From assembly GCA_959605475.1 (NCBI GenBank), contig CAUHFS010000007.1:1-53674 (forward strand): a stretch of DNA of 53,674 nucleotides, written 5' to 3'. This document shows, in pieces, positions 18,184-28,100 of this stretch. Under the pieces are notes generated by a model. The model made no database searches, was not told the DNA's origin, and saw only the letters and a list, made by a program, of their open reading frames with translations. The first letter of the stretch is position 1. The number at the start of each line of letters is the position of its first letter. The DNA is from an uncultured Collinsella sp. GTDB lineage: Bacteria > Actinomycetota > Coriobacteriia > Coriobacteriales > Coriobacteriaceae. The position numbers were made by a program, and so were the translations under genes.

Positions 18184-18708
18184 CTACTGCCGAGCCTGTC
18201 CCCCGGTACCAATCTGGACATCGACGATGACCTGGCGGTAGCTGATGCCGCAGGAGTCGAGAATGCGGCGGCTGATACGGCCGTCATCGGTGTCGGCATA
18301 CTTATTGTCCAGGTAGACGACCTCGCCCACGCCCACCTGCGCCAGGATCTTGGCGCAGTCGTGGCACGGGAACAGCGTGACGTAAACCGTGGAACCCTCG
18401 AGGTCCTTGAGCGAGCCACGGTAGTTGAGCACGGCGTTGGCCTCGGCATGGACCACGTAGTTGTGCTTGTCCTGCAGCGGGTCATCGCTCGTACCCCACG
18501 GGAAAAAGTCGTCGTTGAGCGCCGAGGGCGTGCCGTTGTAACCCACCGAAAGGATGCGGTGGTTGGTGCTGGCGATGCACGCTCCCACCTGCGTGTTGGG
18601 GTCCTTGCTGCGGCGCTGCGCGGCGATGGCCACGCTCATAAAGAACTCGTCCCAGCTAATAACGTCGCGGCGCTTGCCCGACGCGGTTTGATGAAGATCG
18701 TCCGACAT
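18184..18708 (-). CDS. dCMP deaminase (ComEB-type cytidine/deoxycytidylate deaminase)
   Basis: A 174-residue zinc deaminase converting dCMP to dUMP for thymidylate synthesis. It shows the substrate-side pattern SKDPNTQVGACI and GYNGTP, and the zinc site HAEANAVL (H87, catalytic E89) with PCHDC (C115, C118). The start at 18708 has GGAGG eight bases upstream; the open frame extends 12 residues further with no ribosome site. The C-terminal tail after about 160 is short and polar. Related ComEB proteins lie in competence loci, but no competence genes are seen here. Confidence 0.92.
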   Translation of the reverse strand: MSDDLHQTASGKRRDVISWDEFFMSVAIAAQRRSKDPNTQVGACIASTNHRILSVGYNGTPSALNDDFFPWGTSDDPLQDKHNYVVHAEANAVLNYRGSLKDLEGSTVYVTLFPCHDCAKILAQVGVGEVVYLDNKYADTDDGRISRRILDSCGISYRQVIVDVQIGTGGQARQ

Positions 18709-18790
18709 GGCAGACACCTCCGCAATCGCAATAGTTTGGCCCATTGTAGCAGGTGAAAGGTAGGGGCGCTTATCCCACCAGCCCCTCGCC

Positions 18791-19642
18791 CTACGCGCGG
18801 CGGGGCTTTTGGTTGATGCGGTAGAGCTCGGCGAGACCCCGCAACGTCAGCGCGTCGTCTACCGTCAGGCTGTGGCCGACCAGCGCCGCAAGTGCCTCGG
18901 CATCGTCGCCGGTAATGACGATGGGCACATCGCCCTCCCCCGCGGCCTTGGTCGCGCGCATCTCGGCAAGCACCATGTCGAGCATTCCGTCGATGCGGGC
19001 TACCTCGCCCAAAACCACACCCGAGCGCATGGCCTCACGCGTGTTGCGTCCGATGACGTGCGTTGGCGCCGAGGGCTCAACCTGGGGTAGGCGCGCTGCT
19101 GCCGCCGAAAGCGAACGGGCGCCGAGGGCCAGGCCTGGCGCGATAACGCCGCCCACAAAGGTACCGTGCGCGTCGATGACCTCGATATTGGTCGTCGTGC
19201 CCAGGTCGATCACGATGCACGGAGAGCCGTAGACGGCGCGGGCCGCCACGGCATCGGCGATGCGGTCGGGGCCGATCTCGGCCGGATCGTCGTAGTGCAC
19301 GGGCATGCCGGTCTTAAGTCCCGGCCCCACGGTGAGCACGCGCCCCGTGCAGGTGCGGGAAAGTGCCGCCTTCCACGGGCGCTCGAGCGCCGGGACCACG
19401 CAGCTCAGCACAGCAGCCGCGGGCACAAGCGCACCCGGCATGCCCGCATCGGCCGCCAGTGCGGCCATGACCTGCACGAGACGCATGCGCGCCTCGTCTG
19501 CTGTGATGCTCGACGGCGTGGTGATCTCGCACGTCGCAAGCGGACATTCCTGCGCCGCGGCCGAATCCTCTGCAAACAGGCCAAAGCGAATGAACGTGTT
19601 GCCCACGTCGACCGTCAATATATATGCGTACCCATTAAGCAT
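18791..19642 (-). CDS. coaX: Type III pantothenate kinase
   Basis: CoaX phosphorylates pantothenate in the first step of coenzyme A synthesis. The 283-residue ASKHA-fold protein has the N-terminal phosphate-binding TVDVGNTFIRFG (D12), GPDRIADAVAA, the second phosphate motif IDLGTTTNIEVID, and GGVIAPGLALGARSL. AAAGGAG precedes the chosen ATG, giving a start 18 residues inside the longest reading. A roughly 15-residue Ala/Pro-rich insertion (about 63-80) is longer than usual. It diverges from the OPT transporter gene, leaving about 190 bases for both promoters. Confidence 0.95.
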   Translation of the reverse strand: MLNGYAYILTVDVGNTFIRFGLFAEDSAAAQECPLATCEITTPSSITADEARMRLVQVMAALAADAGMPGALVPAAAVLSCVVPALERPWKAALSRTCTGRVLTVGPGLKTGMPVHYDDPAEIGPDRIADAVAARAVYGSPCIVIDLGTTTNIEVIDAHGTFVGGVIAPGLALGARSLSAAAARLPQVEPSAPTHVIGRNTREAMRSGVVLGEVARIDGMLDMVLAEMRATKAAGEGDVPIVITGDDAEALAALVGHSLTVDDALTLRGLAELYRINQKPRRA

Positions 19643-19834
19643 CGTCGGCGCTCCTTTCGTCTGTCCAGCAGTATATCGCCTACCTAAACCAGTCATCCCA
19701 AAATGACTAGCTTGCGGCTATACTGGTGCGCGGTCGTTTGCGAGCTCACGCGGCGGCCCTTGGTAACCCGACTTCCCGCGCCGTATCCGTAACGGCGCTC
19801 CCGGGGGAAGCGGATATACGCAAAGGAGTTTTAT

Positions 19835-21538
19835 ATGAGCAATCCCTCGAACCGCACCTCGATGCGCGGTCAACTTACGCTGCGCGGCGTCGTCATCGGC
19901 GTCCTTGGCTGCGTGATCATCACGGCAAGCTCGGCCTACACCGCCCTCAAGATGGGCGCACTCCCCTGGCCGATCGTCTTCGCTGCCGTCATCTCGCTGT
20001 TCTTCCTTAAGCTCATGGGCAACGCCAGCCTCAACGAGGCAAACGTCACCCACACCATCATGTCAGCAGGCGCCATGGTCGCCGGCGGTCTGGCGTTTAC
20101 CATCCCGGGCGCCTGGATGCTGGGCTATGCCGACCAGATCAGCTGGCTCGACATGTTCATCGTGGCACTCGCCGGCACCATCCTGGGTCTGCTGGCCACG
20201 GCACTCATCCACCGTCACTTTATCGTGGACGCCGTGCTGGAGTTCCCCACCGGCAACGCCGCAGCTCAGACCCTGCGCGCCACCGAGGCCGGCGGCAAGA
20301 CTGGCAAGCAGCTCTTTGGCTCCATGGCCATCGCCGGCATCTACAGCGTGCTTCGAGACGCCCTGGGCGTGGTGCCCAGCATGCTGTGCACGCTCAATAT
20401 CCCCGGCGTTACCTTTGCCATCTACAACTCGCCCATGTTGCTCTCCGTCGGCTTCCTCGTGGGCTTCGCCCCGGTCGCATTCTGGTTTGCCGGCGCGCTA
20501 CTGGGCAATTTTGGCATCATTGTCGGCGGCACCGCTACCGGTCTGTTTGACGTTATGACCGCACAAGGCATTGTTAAGTCCCTGGGTATGGGCCTTATGA
20601 TGGGCTTTGGCGTCGCCGTCGTCCTCAAGGACATCCTGCCGCAGGTAGCCGGTATCGTCCGCGGTCTTGCCGCCGACGGCTCCAGCGACACCGACGAGCA
20701 GTCGCTCATCTCGGGCTCGCTTAAGCTCGACGCCGGCATCATCGGCCTGGGCACTGCCGCCATTGCCGTGATTGTCGCCATCGCGCTTGACCTTGGCCCC
20801 GTTCCGGCCGTCATCGTCACGCTGTTCACCTTTGTCACCACCATCATGAGCGCGCAGAGCTGCGGCCAAACGGGCATCGACCCCATGGAGATCTTTGGCC
20901 TCATCGTCATGCTCATCGTAGCGGCATTCGCGCAGCTCGCGCAGGTCAAGCTGTTCTTTATCGCCGGCATCGTGGCCGTGGCATGCGGCCTTGCGGGCGA
21001 CGTCATGAACGACTTTAAGGCCGGCGCCGTGCTGGGTACCAACCCGCGTGCGCAGTGGATCGGCCAGGCCATCGGCGGCATCGTGGGCGCCCTGGTCGCC
21101 GCTGCCGTCATGGTCGCGCTCGTCACCGCCTATGGTCCGGATGCTTTCGGCCCCGACAAGAGCTTTGTGGCCGCGCAGGCAAGCGTCGTCGCCACCATGG
21201 TCTCGGGCATCCCGAGCGTGCCGTGGTTCGCAGGCGGCTTTATCGCCGGCATCGTCATGTACTGGCTCGGCATTCCGGCCATGATGATCGGCCTAGGCGT
21301 GTACCTACCGTTCTATATGTCGCTCACGGCTTTCTTGGGCTCCTGCGTCAAGCTCGCCTACGACAAGTGGGCCGCTCACCGCGACGCCGAGGCCGGTCTT
21401 TCGGACGAGGAAAAGGCCGCCAAGGACGCCGCCTTCCAGGAGCAGGGCCTGGTTGTCGCCAGCGGCCTGCTGGGCGGCGAGTCCATCGTCGGCGTAATCC
21501 TGGCGTTCATCTCCGTGGGATTGAGTCTGCTGGGCTAA
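19835..21538 (+). CDS. OPT family oligopeptide/metal-chelate transporter
   Basis: A 567-residue polytopic membrane protein, about 14-16 hydrophobic segments, of the oligopeptide transporter family. Recognisable segments are LRGVVIGVLGCVIITASSAYTALK near the N terminus, LEFPTGNAAAQTLRA (about 133-147), VGGTATGLFD and GLMMGFGVAVVLKDI. OPT proteins import small peptides or metal chelates, usually with protons; bacterial substrates are rarely known. AAAGGAG lies seven bases before the ATG. A good terminator follows, so it is a single-gene unit. A charged loop near residues 510-535 is rich in Glu, Ala and Lys. Confidence 0.93.
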   Translation: MSNPSNRTSMRGQLTLRGVVIGVLGCVIITASSAYTALKMGALPWPIVFAAVISLFFLKLMGNASLNEANVTHTIMSAGAMVAGGLAFTIPGAWMLGYADQISWLDMFIVALAGTILGLLATALIHRHFIVDAVLEFPTGNAAAQTLRATEAGGKTGKQLFGSMAIAGIYSVLRDALGVVPSMLCTLNIPGVTFAIYNSPMLLSVGFLVGFAPVAFWFAGALLGNFGIIVGGTATGLFDVMTAQGIVKSLGMGLMMGFGVAVVLKDILPQVAGIVRGLAADGSSDTDEQSLISGSLKLDAGIIGLGTAAIAVIVAIALDLGPVPAVIVTLFTFVTTIMSAQSCGQTGIDPMEIFGLIVMLIVAAFAQLAQVKLFFIAGIVAVACGLAGDVMNDFKAGAVLGTNPRAQWIGQAIGGIVGALVAAAVMVALVTAYGPDAFGPDKSFVAAQASVVATMVSGIPSVPWFAGGFIAGIVMYWLGIPAMMIGLGVYLPFYMSLTAFLGSCVKLAYDKWAAHRDAEAGLSDEEKAAKDAAFQEQGLVVASGLLGGESIVGVILAFISVGLSLLG

Positions 21539-21563
21539 ACCCAACAACAACGTACCCGTGCAG

Positions 21564-21600
21564 AGCGCGGGGTCGGAGACCATCCGGCCCCGCGCTTTTC
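21564..21600 (+). terminator. Terminator of the OPT transporter gene
   Basis: AGCGCGGGGTCGG (21564-21576) pairs with CCGGCCCCGCGCT (21584-21596), one wobble pair, followed by TTTTCT. Confidence 0.85.
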
Positions 21601-21752
21601 TGTATCTGCCGAAACCCTCGGCTTCAACCTCATTTGACGCGCCCCCTTTACCTAGTCGTCTAAGTTTCACGTCAAGGTGACCACCCCACCCGCCGCGGTG
21701 TAGAGTAGAGGCAGCGGGCGCGATGCATAGCCCGCGGCGGAGCGAGGTGAAC

Positions 21753-22892
21753 ATGAAACTCGATAACCAGCAGCTCAAGCGACTGCGCGAGCGCCATCAC
21801 CGGCGCCACGGCATCCGTCCTGCCTATAGCGAGGTCATGGAGAACGCCGGCCGCTTCCTGAGGCGCGCATTCAACATTCGCGAGGGCCGCGCCCCCTATC
21901 ACGTGATTCGCAAGCGCTTTGTAAACGGGGCGCGCCTGACCGGCTCGCACCTGTGCATCCTCATCATCGCCATGCTCATTGCGAGCATCGGTCTCGATAT
22001 CGATTCGGACATCGCCATTGTGGGCGCCATGCTCATCTGCCCGCTCATGGGCTCGGTCCTTGCCATGGCATACGGCATCGCCACGCTCGACCGCGAGATT
22101 ACCGTCGAGGCCGTCGCCAGCCTCGCGTTGCAGATGGTCTTTTGCTTGATCACGTCTACGCTGTATTTTAAGCTCTCGCCCCTTGGCACCACCACGGCCG
22201 CCATCATCGATAACTCGACACCCACCGTATGGGACCTTGCCGTCGCGCTCGCGGGCGGCTTTGCGGGTGGACTGGGCAACTCACGCGATCAGGAGCCTTC
22301 GACGCTCATTGCCGGCGTAGCCGTGGCGACCGCGCTCATGCCGCCCCTGTGCGCGGCGGGCTATGGCATCGCCATCGCAAGCGGGTCGCTGTTTCTTTCG
22401 GCCCTCTACGAGTTTGGCATCAACGTGGTCTTTATCGCACTGGCTGCCGAAGCCGTGCTGCTTCTTTTGCGCGTGCCGCTCAAGCGCGACCTCAACGGCG
22501 ACGGCATTGTGACCGCCGAGGAAAACGCCGAGGTCGATGAGCTGTCACACAAGGTGCGCCGCCGCATCATCGTGGGCACGGTGATCTTTGCCATCCCCTG
22601 CATCGTTATGACCGCGGGATCCATTGGCTCGGCGCAGGCCGGCGTGCAGGACGGCTATGGCGTCACCGAAACCACGCGCGAGCTTGCCGCGGTGCTGCCG
22701 GGCTTTAAGGATTACACCGTTGCCGTCGAGACCTCGGCCACCGAAGGCGAGGAGGAGGGCCTTGTCGAGCGCGAGGTTGTCGCCCATGTGACGACAAGCG
22801 AGGCGCTTGGGGCACACGACCGCCGTGTAGCCCGCAAGCTCATCGACCTCAATGTGCCCGAGCTCGATCGCGTGGAGTTTGATGTGCAGTAA
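21753..22892 (+). CDS. DUF389-family membrane protein
   Basis: A 379-residue protein with a basic N terminus, then about six transmembrane segments from about residue 65 to 250 containing the DUF389 pattern SDIAIVGAMLICPLMGSVLAMAYG and ALAGGFAGGLGNSR, followed by VAVATALMPPLCAAGYGIA. After a charged loop (about 245-270) comes another membrane helix and a soluble C-terminal domain of about 85 residues. The family has no settled function; some members are described only as hydrophobic-domain proteins. GAGGTGAAC precedes the ATG; an in-frame ATG ten codons upstream is not needed. Confidence 0.9.
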   Translation: MKLDNQQLKRLRERHHRRHGIRPAYSEVMENAGRFLRRAFNIREGRAPYHVIRKRFVNGARLTGSHLCILIIAMLIASIGLDIDSDIAIVGAMLICPLMGSVLAMAYGIATLDREITVEAVASLALQMVFCLITSTLYFKLSPLGTTTAAIIDNSTPTVWDLAVALAGGFAGGLGNSRDQEPSTLIAGVAVATALMPPLCAAGYGIAIASGSLFLSALYEFGINVVFIALAAEAVLLLLRVPLKRDLNGDGIVTAEENAEVDELSHKVRRRIIVGTVIFAIPCIVMTAGSIGSAQAGVQDGYGVTETTRELAAVLPGFKDYTVAVETSATEGEEEGLVEREVVAHVTTSEALGAHDRRVARKLIDLNVPELDRVEFDVQ

Positions 22893-23017
22893 TACGCGAC
22901 GTGGGATGGATGCGCGCAGCCGCGAGTCACGACATGGCGCAGACGTGACGCGGGCCACGAGCAAATAGCGGGACGCGGTCCATGGCCGCGCTCCGCTCGC
23001 TGATTTATTGCCGTGAA

Positions 23018-23467
23018 TCAGCTGTCCGCATCGACATCGCCAGACTCCACTGTAAACGCCGGACCGGTACTCACCAGATAAAAACGGGTCACCCTGGTAT
23101 CTCTAAATAGGTAGAGCAAGCCCTGATCGCGTCGGCGCGAAATATACGCCACGTGGACCGTACCGAATTCTTCGCCGTTTTCCTTCTTTAATATCAGGAT
23201 GTTGGGGTCATCCGTACGCTTAAACTGCCCGTCTGTGCAGATTCCGTCTTGGTCGACCAGCTGCCATCGACAGTTGTCCTCCTCAAGAAAAGCCAGGGTT
23301 TCCAAACCTGCTTTGTCATCCCGATAGTAACCATCAATGGCGAAGCCTTCGGAAGCACATTCCTGCATATAGGATGTTTCTCGACTTATAGCGAACTGCC
23401 CTATAGCGCCCAGGAGCACAGCTAGGCAAACCACTGCAAGGGTTATCGAGATAGTACGGCGGCCCAT
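23018..23467 (-). CDS. Hypothetical protein with N-terminal membrane anchor
   Basis: The 149-residue reading starts with a single hydrophobic segment (about 6-27) after a basic MGRRT, then a polar domain with Cys at about 37, 66 and 77. It contains alternating beta-like stretches (GTVHVAYISRRRD, LLYLFRDTRVTRFYLV). I do not recognise the family. The ribosome site is weak and the region is AT-richer than its neighbours, so it may be a recently acquired gene. The protein would face outside if the first segment anchors it. Confidence 0.55.
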   Translation of the reverse strand: MGRRTISITLAVVCLAVLLGAIGQFAISRETSYMQECASEGFAIDGYYRDDKAGLETLAFLEEDNCRWQLVDQDGICTDGQFKRTDDPNILILKKENGEEFGTVHVAYISRRRDQGLLYLFRDTRVTRFYLVSTGPAFTVESGDVDADS

Positions 23468-23737
23468 ATTAACCAGCCCGATACTTGTTTAACGGAGCAC
23501 GAAACATACTTGGTACCTCCGATATCATGGCGAATGTCACCTACGGCCTGTCGGCAATCATATGTTTCCAACATCAAACCATATGGCAACCACTCGCGAG
23601 AGGAGTATCGGCGAACGGTGCATTTTTGCGTTCTATTGGGCAAACGTCAACGCGCGCTACAGCTCTTGCTCGACCTATTCAGATCTTGTCGCATACTACC
23701 GTAGATCCTCAACGCTTCCGCCCCCAAGAGATTATTT
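23468..23737. other. Non-coding stretch carrying a decayed repeat copy
   Basis: No convincing gene. Bases 23667-23707 (from GCTCGACCTATTCAGATC to GTAGATC) match 24959-24998 at about four of five positions, so a copy of the same dispersed sequence lies here. Confidence 0.5.
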
Positions 23738-24697
23738 TTAGTACGTAAAGAAGCCCTCGCCCGAGCTTTCGCCCAGCTTGCCTTCGTCGAGCATCTTCTT
23801 GAGGACGGACGCCATAGCCTTAAAGTTGTAGGGCATCATCATCTTCTTGAGCAGCGGGCTCACCAAGCCCGGCACCTTTTGGTACTGCATGACGATGTTG
23901 TACGCCGTCTGGATGCCCACGGTGTCGAACACGCGGAACGGCCCCTTGGGAGCGCCGGTGCCGCGCGTCCACGCGAGGTCGATGCTCTTGGGGTCACTCA
24001 CGCCCGAGACATACAGGTCAAGGCCCGAAAGCAGCCACGGCACCAGCATGGAATTGAGCAGGTAGCCGTTCTTTTCCTTGTTGACGGGTAGGGCAAGCAT
24101 GCGGATGTCGTTGGCAAAGTCGACGAGCTCGTCGAAGTAGCGCTTGTCGGTTTGGTCCTGTGCCATGACCTCGGTCATGTTGTTCTTCCAGATGGAGTTG
24201 GCAAAGTGCAGCGACAGGTACTTCTCGGGACGGCCGGTGTACTTGGCAAAGGTGCTCGGCAGCAGCGTGGAGGAGTTGGTCACGACGACGGTCTTTTGTG
24301 GGAGTACCGGGGCGAGCTTCTTGTAGAAGTCAATCTTTGCCTGGGCGTCCTCGGCCATAGATTCGATGACCAGGTCAGCGTCGGCCACGGCCTTGGCAAG
24401 ATCGAGCTCCAGCTTGAGTGTGGAGTAGGCACGCTCGACGGCGGCGAGCGCCGCTTCCTTGTCGAAGGGCTGGGTGCCATCGGCGATACCGGCGCACCAC
24501 TCGCCCGTACCGTCCGCCATGCCCTCGATTGCCGCGATGTACTCCTTGCGCACGTGATCGATCTTGGGCTGGGTGCGGCCGATGCTGCCCTCGCTGCGCA
24601 GCCAAATCGTTACATCAAAGCCGCAGTAGGCAGCCTGAAAGGCAATCTGGCTTCCCAACACGCCGCCGCCGGCAACACAAACGGTCTTGTAGCTCAT
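23738..24697 (-). CDS. 3-hydroxyacyl-CoA dehydrogenase
   Basis: A 319-residue NAD-dependent enzyme that interconverts 3-hydroxyacyl-CoA and 3-ketoacyl-CoA. It has the Rossmann motif AGGGVLGSQIA (about 9-19), the acidic-loop pattern ADLVIESMAEDAQAK, SSTLLPSTFA, and LSLHFANSIWKNN with the likely catalytic His, then KNGYLLNSMLVPWL and the C-terminal dimer domain ending GEGFFTY. AGAGGA precedes the ATG. It is downstream of the large dehydratase-activase gene on the same strand but 416 bases away with a terminator between, so it is probably separately transcribed. It may act in a butyrate-like or amino-acid fermentation route (inference). Confidence 0.93.
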   Translation of the reverse strand: MSYKTVCVAGGGVLGSQIAFQAAYCGFDVTIWLRSEGSIGRTQPKIDHVRKEYIAAIEGMADGTGEWCAGIADGTQPFDKEAALAAVERAYSTLKLELDLAKAVADADLVIESMAEDAQAKIDFYKKLAPVLPQKTVVVTNSSTLLPSTFAKYTGRPEKYLSLHFANSIWKNNMTEVMAQDQTDKRYFDELVDFANDIRMLALPVNKEKNGYLLNSMLVPWLLSGLDLYVSGVSDPKSIDLAWTRGTGAPKGPFRVFDTVGIQTAYNIVMQYQKVPGLVSPLLKKMMMPYNFKAMASVLKKMLDEGKLGESSGEGFFTY

Positions 24698-25050
24698 GGA
24701 ACGGTCCTCTCTTACGTAATTCCATAGATGTGTATTTATTCAACCGTAAGGATGACGCGCGTTGGGGGTGGGTTCTATAAACGGGCGGTATTTCGCGGCA
24801 AACGGCTACATATGTTCATTATCTCAGGGTTCCGAGGGCAGTTTTTGGTGCCACCGAGACGTCATTTTCGGAAGTATGCGGCAAATTCCGGGACTCTTGA
24901 GCACAACCTGGTTTTTCACCAATAAAACCGCAGGTACAGAGCTTGGACATATCCGATGTGCTCGGCCTATTCAGATTTTGCCGCATACTTCCGAAATCTA
25001 AGTTCGCAAAGGGTGATAGTTGAGTCGTTTACGCAACAGATGTCCAGTAA
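24698..25050. other. Non-coding stretch between activase and dehydrogenase genes
   Basis: Apart from the 24866-24996 inverted repeat, this stretch holds no gene I can support. Short plus-strand readings lack ribosome sites. Confidence 0.5.
24866..24996. repeat. 20-bp perfect inverted repeat flanking 91 bases
   Basis: TTTCGGAAGTATGCGGCAAA (24866-24885) is repeated as its exact reverse complement at 24977-24996. The 91 bases between hold no convincing gene. The right arm with its flank (24959-24998) has a degenerate sister at 23667-23707. The arrangement resembles a small non-autonomous mobile element or its remains; no target-site duplication was identified. Confidence 0.7.
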
Positions 25051-25085
25051 AAACGGGTGGCAGCCGGTATGGCTACCACCCGTTT
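25051..25085 (-). terminator. Terminator of the activase fusion gene
   Basis: AAACGGGTGG with AGCC pairs with GGCT and CCACCCGTTT (25051-25085), with one mismatch; the minus strand continues TTTTTACTGG, a good T run. Confidence 0.85.
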
Positions 25086-25113
25086 GTCTCATATCTAGCC
25101 CAAAGCAGGCCAG

Positions 25114-28100
25114 TTATTTCTTAATGCCGCGTCCCAGGCGCTCGGCGACCGACGCCACGGCCTCCTCGCTGGCCGGCCCGCAGCTCACGCAGCCGTCGTG
25201 GGCGCGCATCTGACCGGTGACCTCGTCCATCGCGAGCGGCGCCACCTTCTCGAGCTTAAAGCCCTTGCCCGCGCGCATGTTCTCCTTGGCCACACTGATC
25301 ATGAGCTTAATACGGTTGAGCTGGTTGACCTCGGACGCACCGGGGTCGTAGTCCACCGCGACAATGTTGCTCTCGGGATGCTGGCGGCGCAGCTCCTTGA
25401 TCACGGCCTTGCCAACCACGTGGTTGGGCAGGCACGCGAAGGGCTGCGTGCAGATGATGTTGGGCGCGCCGTGGTCGATGAGGTCGAGCATCTCGGCCGT
25501 GAGCAGCCAGCCCTCGCCCATGTTGTTGCACACCGAAAGCACCGTACGGGCCTTGTCGGCCATGGTACCGATGCGCTCGGGCGCCTCAAAGCGTCGGGAC
25601 TTTTCGAGCATCTCCTCCACCGGCGTACGCATCCAGTCCACGAGCTTGATGAGCGCCTGCATACCAGCGCGCGTGGTAGCAGAGCTTCCCAGCTCGTCCT
25701 TCTGCAGCTCGGCATTACTCATGGAGTACAGGAAGAAGTCGAGCAGGCCCGGCACCACGGCCTCGCAGCCCTCGCGCTCAATGACATCGACCACGTGGTT
25801 GTTAGCCGTGGGATGGAACTTGACCAAGATCTCACCGACCACGCCCACGCGCGGCTTGGTGCCCTCGCCCACAAGCGGCATGGTGTCGAACGCGCGGATG
25901 GCCTCGCGGCACAGCTTGGTGTAGTTATGCCTGTTGAACTTGGGTGCCAGCTTGCGAGCGCGCGCCATGTACTCCTCGTAGAGCGCGTTGGCGGCACCAG
26001 GCGTGGCCTCGTACGGGCGGCAGCGGTAGAGCATCTGCATCATCACGTCGCCAAAGAGCACCGCGTAGACTGCCTGCTTAAGCAGCGCCGGCGTCAGCTT
26101 AAAGCCGGGGTTGTCCTCGCCCAGCGCCACGGCCGAAAGCGAGATCACGGGGATCTCGGGGTGGCCGCTCTCGCGCAGGGCCTTGCGGATGAGCGCGATG
26201 TAGTTGGTGGCACGGCAGCCGCCGCCGGTCTGGCTGATGACCACGGCGGTCTTGGACAGGTCGTACCGACCGCTCTCGATGGCCTCCATAATCTGGCCCG
26301 TCACCAAAATCGACGGGTAGCAAATGTCATTGTTCACATAGCGCAGGCCAGCCTCGACGGCATCGTGGTCGGTCGAGGGCAGCAGCTCAAGGTTGTAGCC
26401 GGCACCGCGGAACACCTCTTTGACCAGGTCAAAGTGGATCGGCGCCATCTGCGGGCACAGGATGGTATAGCCCTCGTCGCGCATCTGCTCGGTAAAGGGC
26501 ACCTTGGGCCACGCGGTCGAAGCACTCTCGCGCTGAGCCTCGAACGTGTACTTGCGGCTCGCAAACGCGGGGGCATCCGTGGAGGGCGCCACCGGCGCGG
26601 CGTCGCCCTGCTCGTAGGCCTCGCCCGCGGCCGTGGCCTCGGCCAAGCGCTCGGCCTCCTGGTCCTTGAGTGCCGCCATGAGCGAGCGGATGCGAATGCG
26701 CGCGGCGCCCAGGTTGGACACCTCGTCGATCTTGAGCACGGTGTAGATCTTGCCACTGGCCTCCAGGATCTCCTGCACCTGATCGGTGGTCAGGGCATCG
26801 AGGCCGCAGCCGAAGGAATTGAGCTGGATCAGGTCCAGGTCGTTGCGCATGGTCACAAAGCGGGCGACGGCGTACAGGCGGCTGTGGTACATCCACTGGT
26901 CGACGACGCGAATCGGACGCTCGGGCTTTACCAGATGCGCGAGCGAATCCTCGGTAAAGACCGCAAAGCCAAAGCTCGAGATAAGCTCGGGCAGGGCGTG
27001 GTTGATCTCGGGGTCGTTATGGTAGGGACGACCGGCGAGCACGATGCCGTGACCGCCGTGGTCCTCGACCCACTTAAGAGCCTCCTCGCCCATGGTCTGG
27101 ATGTCCTCGTGGAAACGCGCATCGGCCTCAAAGGCAGCGTTGACAGCGGCATCGACCTCGGAGCGCGTGATCTTGGGCCCACGCACGCGACCGCGACCGG
27201 CTTGCGCATCGGCCACACGGTCGACGGCGAGCACCTGGTACAGACGGCGCTTGAGCTCGGTCTTGTCATGATAGGGCACAAACGGGTACAGGAACTCGAT
27301 GTTCTGCTCGCGGATCTCGTCGATGTTGAGTGCCAACGCCGTGGGGTAGCTCATGACGATGGGGCAGTTGTAACAGTTGCCGGCGGTCGGATCCTCCTTG
27401 CGCTCCCAGCGCACGCACGGCATCCAGATAAAGTCGACATCGCGGTCGATAAGGTTCATCACATGGCCGTGGCTCATCTTGGCCGGATAGCACACGCTCT
27501 CGGACGGCATGGACTCGATACCCGCCTGGTAGGTCTTCTTGCTCGACTGGTCGGACAGCTGCACGCTAAAGCCCAGGCGCGTAAAGAACGCATGCCAGAA
27601 GGGGTAGTTCTCGTACATGTTGAGCGCGCGCGGAATGCCGACGGTGCCGCGCGGGGCCTCGTCGGGGCTCAGCACCTCGCGGTTAAAGAGCAGCTCGTTT
27701 TTCTTTTTGAAGAGGTTGGGGGCCTCGGTCTTCTGCTTTTTGTGGCCGGCACCCTTCTCGCAGCGGTTGCCGGTAATGAAGCGCCTACCGCCGCCAAAAT
27801 CGTTGACGGTGAGCTGGCAGTTGTTGGAGCAACGTCCGCAGCGGACGTGTTTTTGCGTCACGGTGAGGTGCGCGATATCCTCGGCAGAAAGAATGGTCGA
27901 GGTGCCGTCGGCGCCGGCGCGATCGCGGGCGAGCAGGGCCGCACCGTAGGCGCCCATGCAGCCGGCGATGTCGGGGCGCACGGCATGCACGCCGGTGAGC
28001 TGCTCAAACGCGCGCAGCGTGGCATCGGACATAAAGGTGCCACCCTGGACGATCACCTGACTGCCGATCTCCTTGGGGTCGCGCAGCTTAATGACCTTGA

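Noticed and set aside
23443..23643. 66-codon minus-strand reading upstream of the hypothetical membrane protein
   Set aside because: It overlaps the better-supported 149-residue reading, has no ribosome site and no family resemblance.
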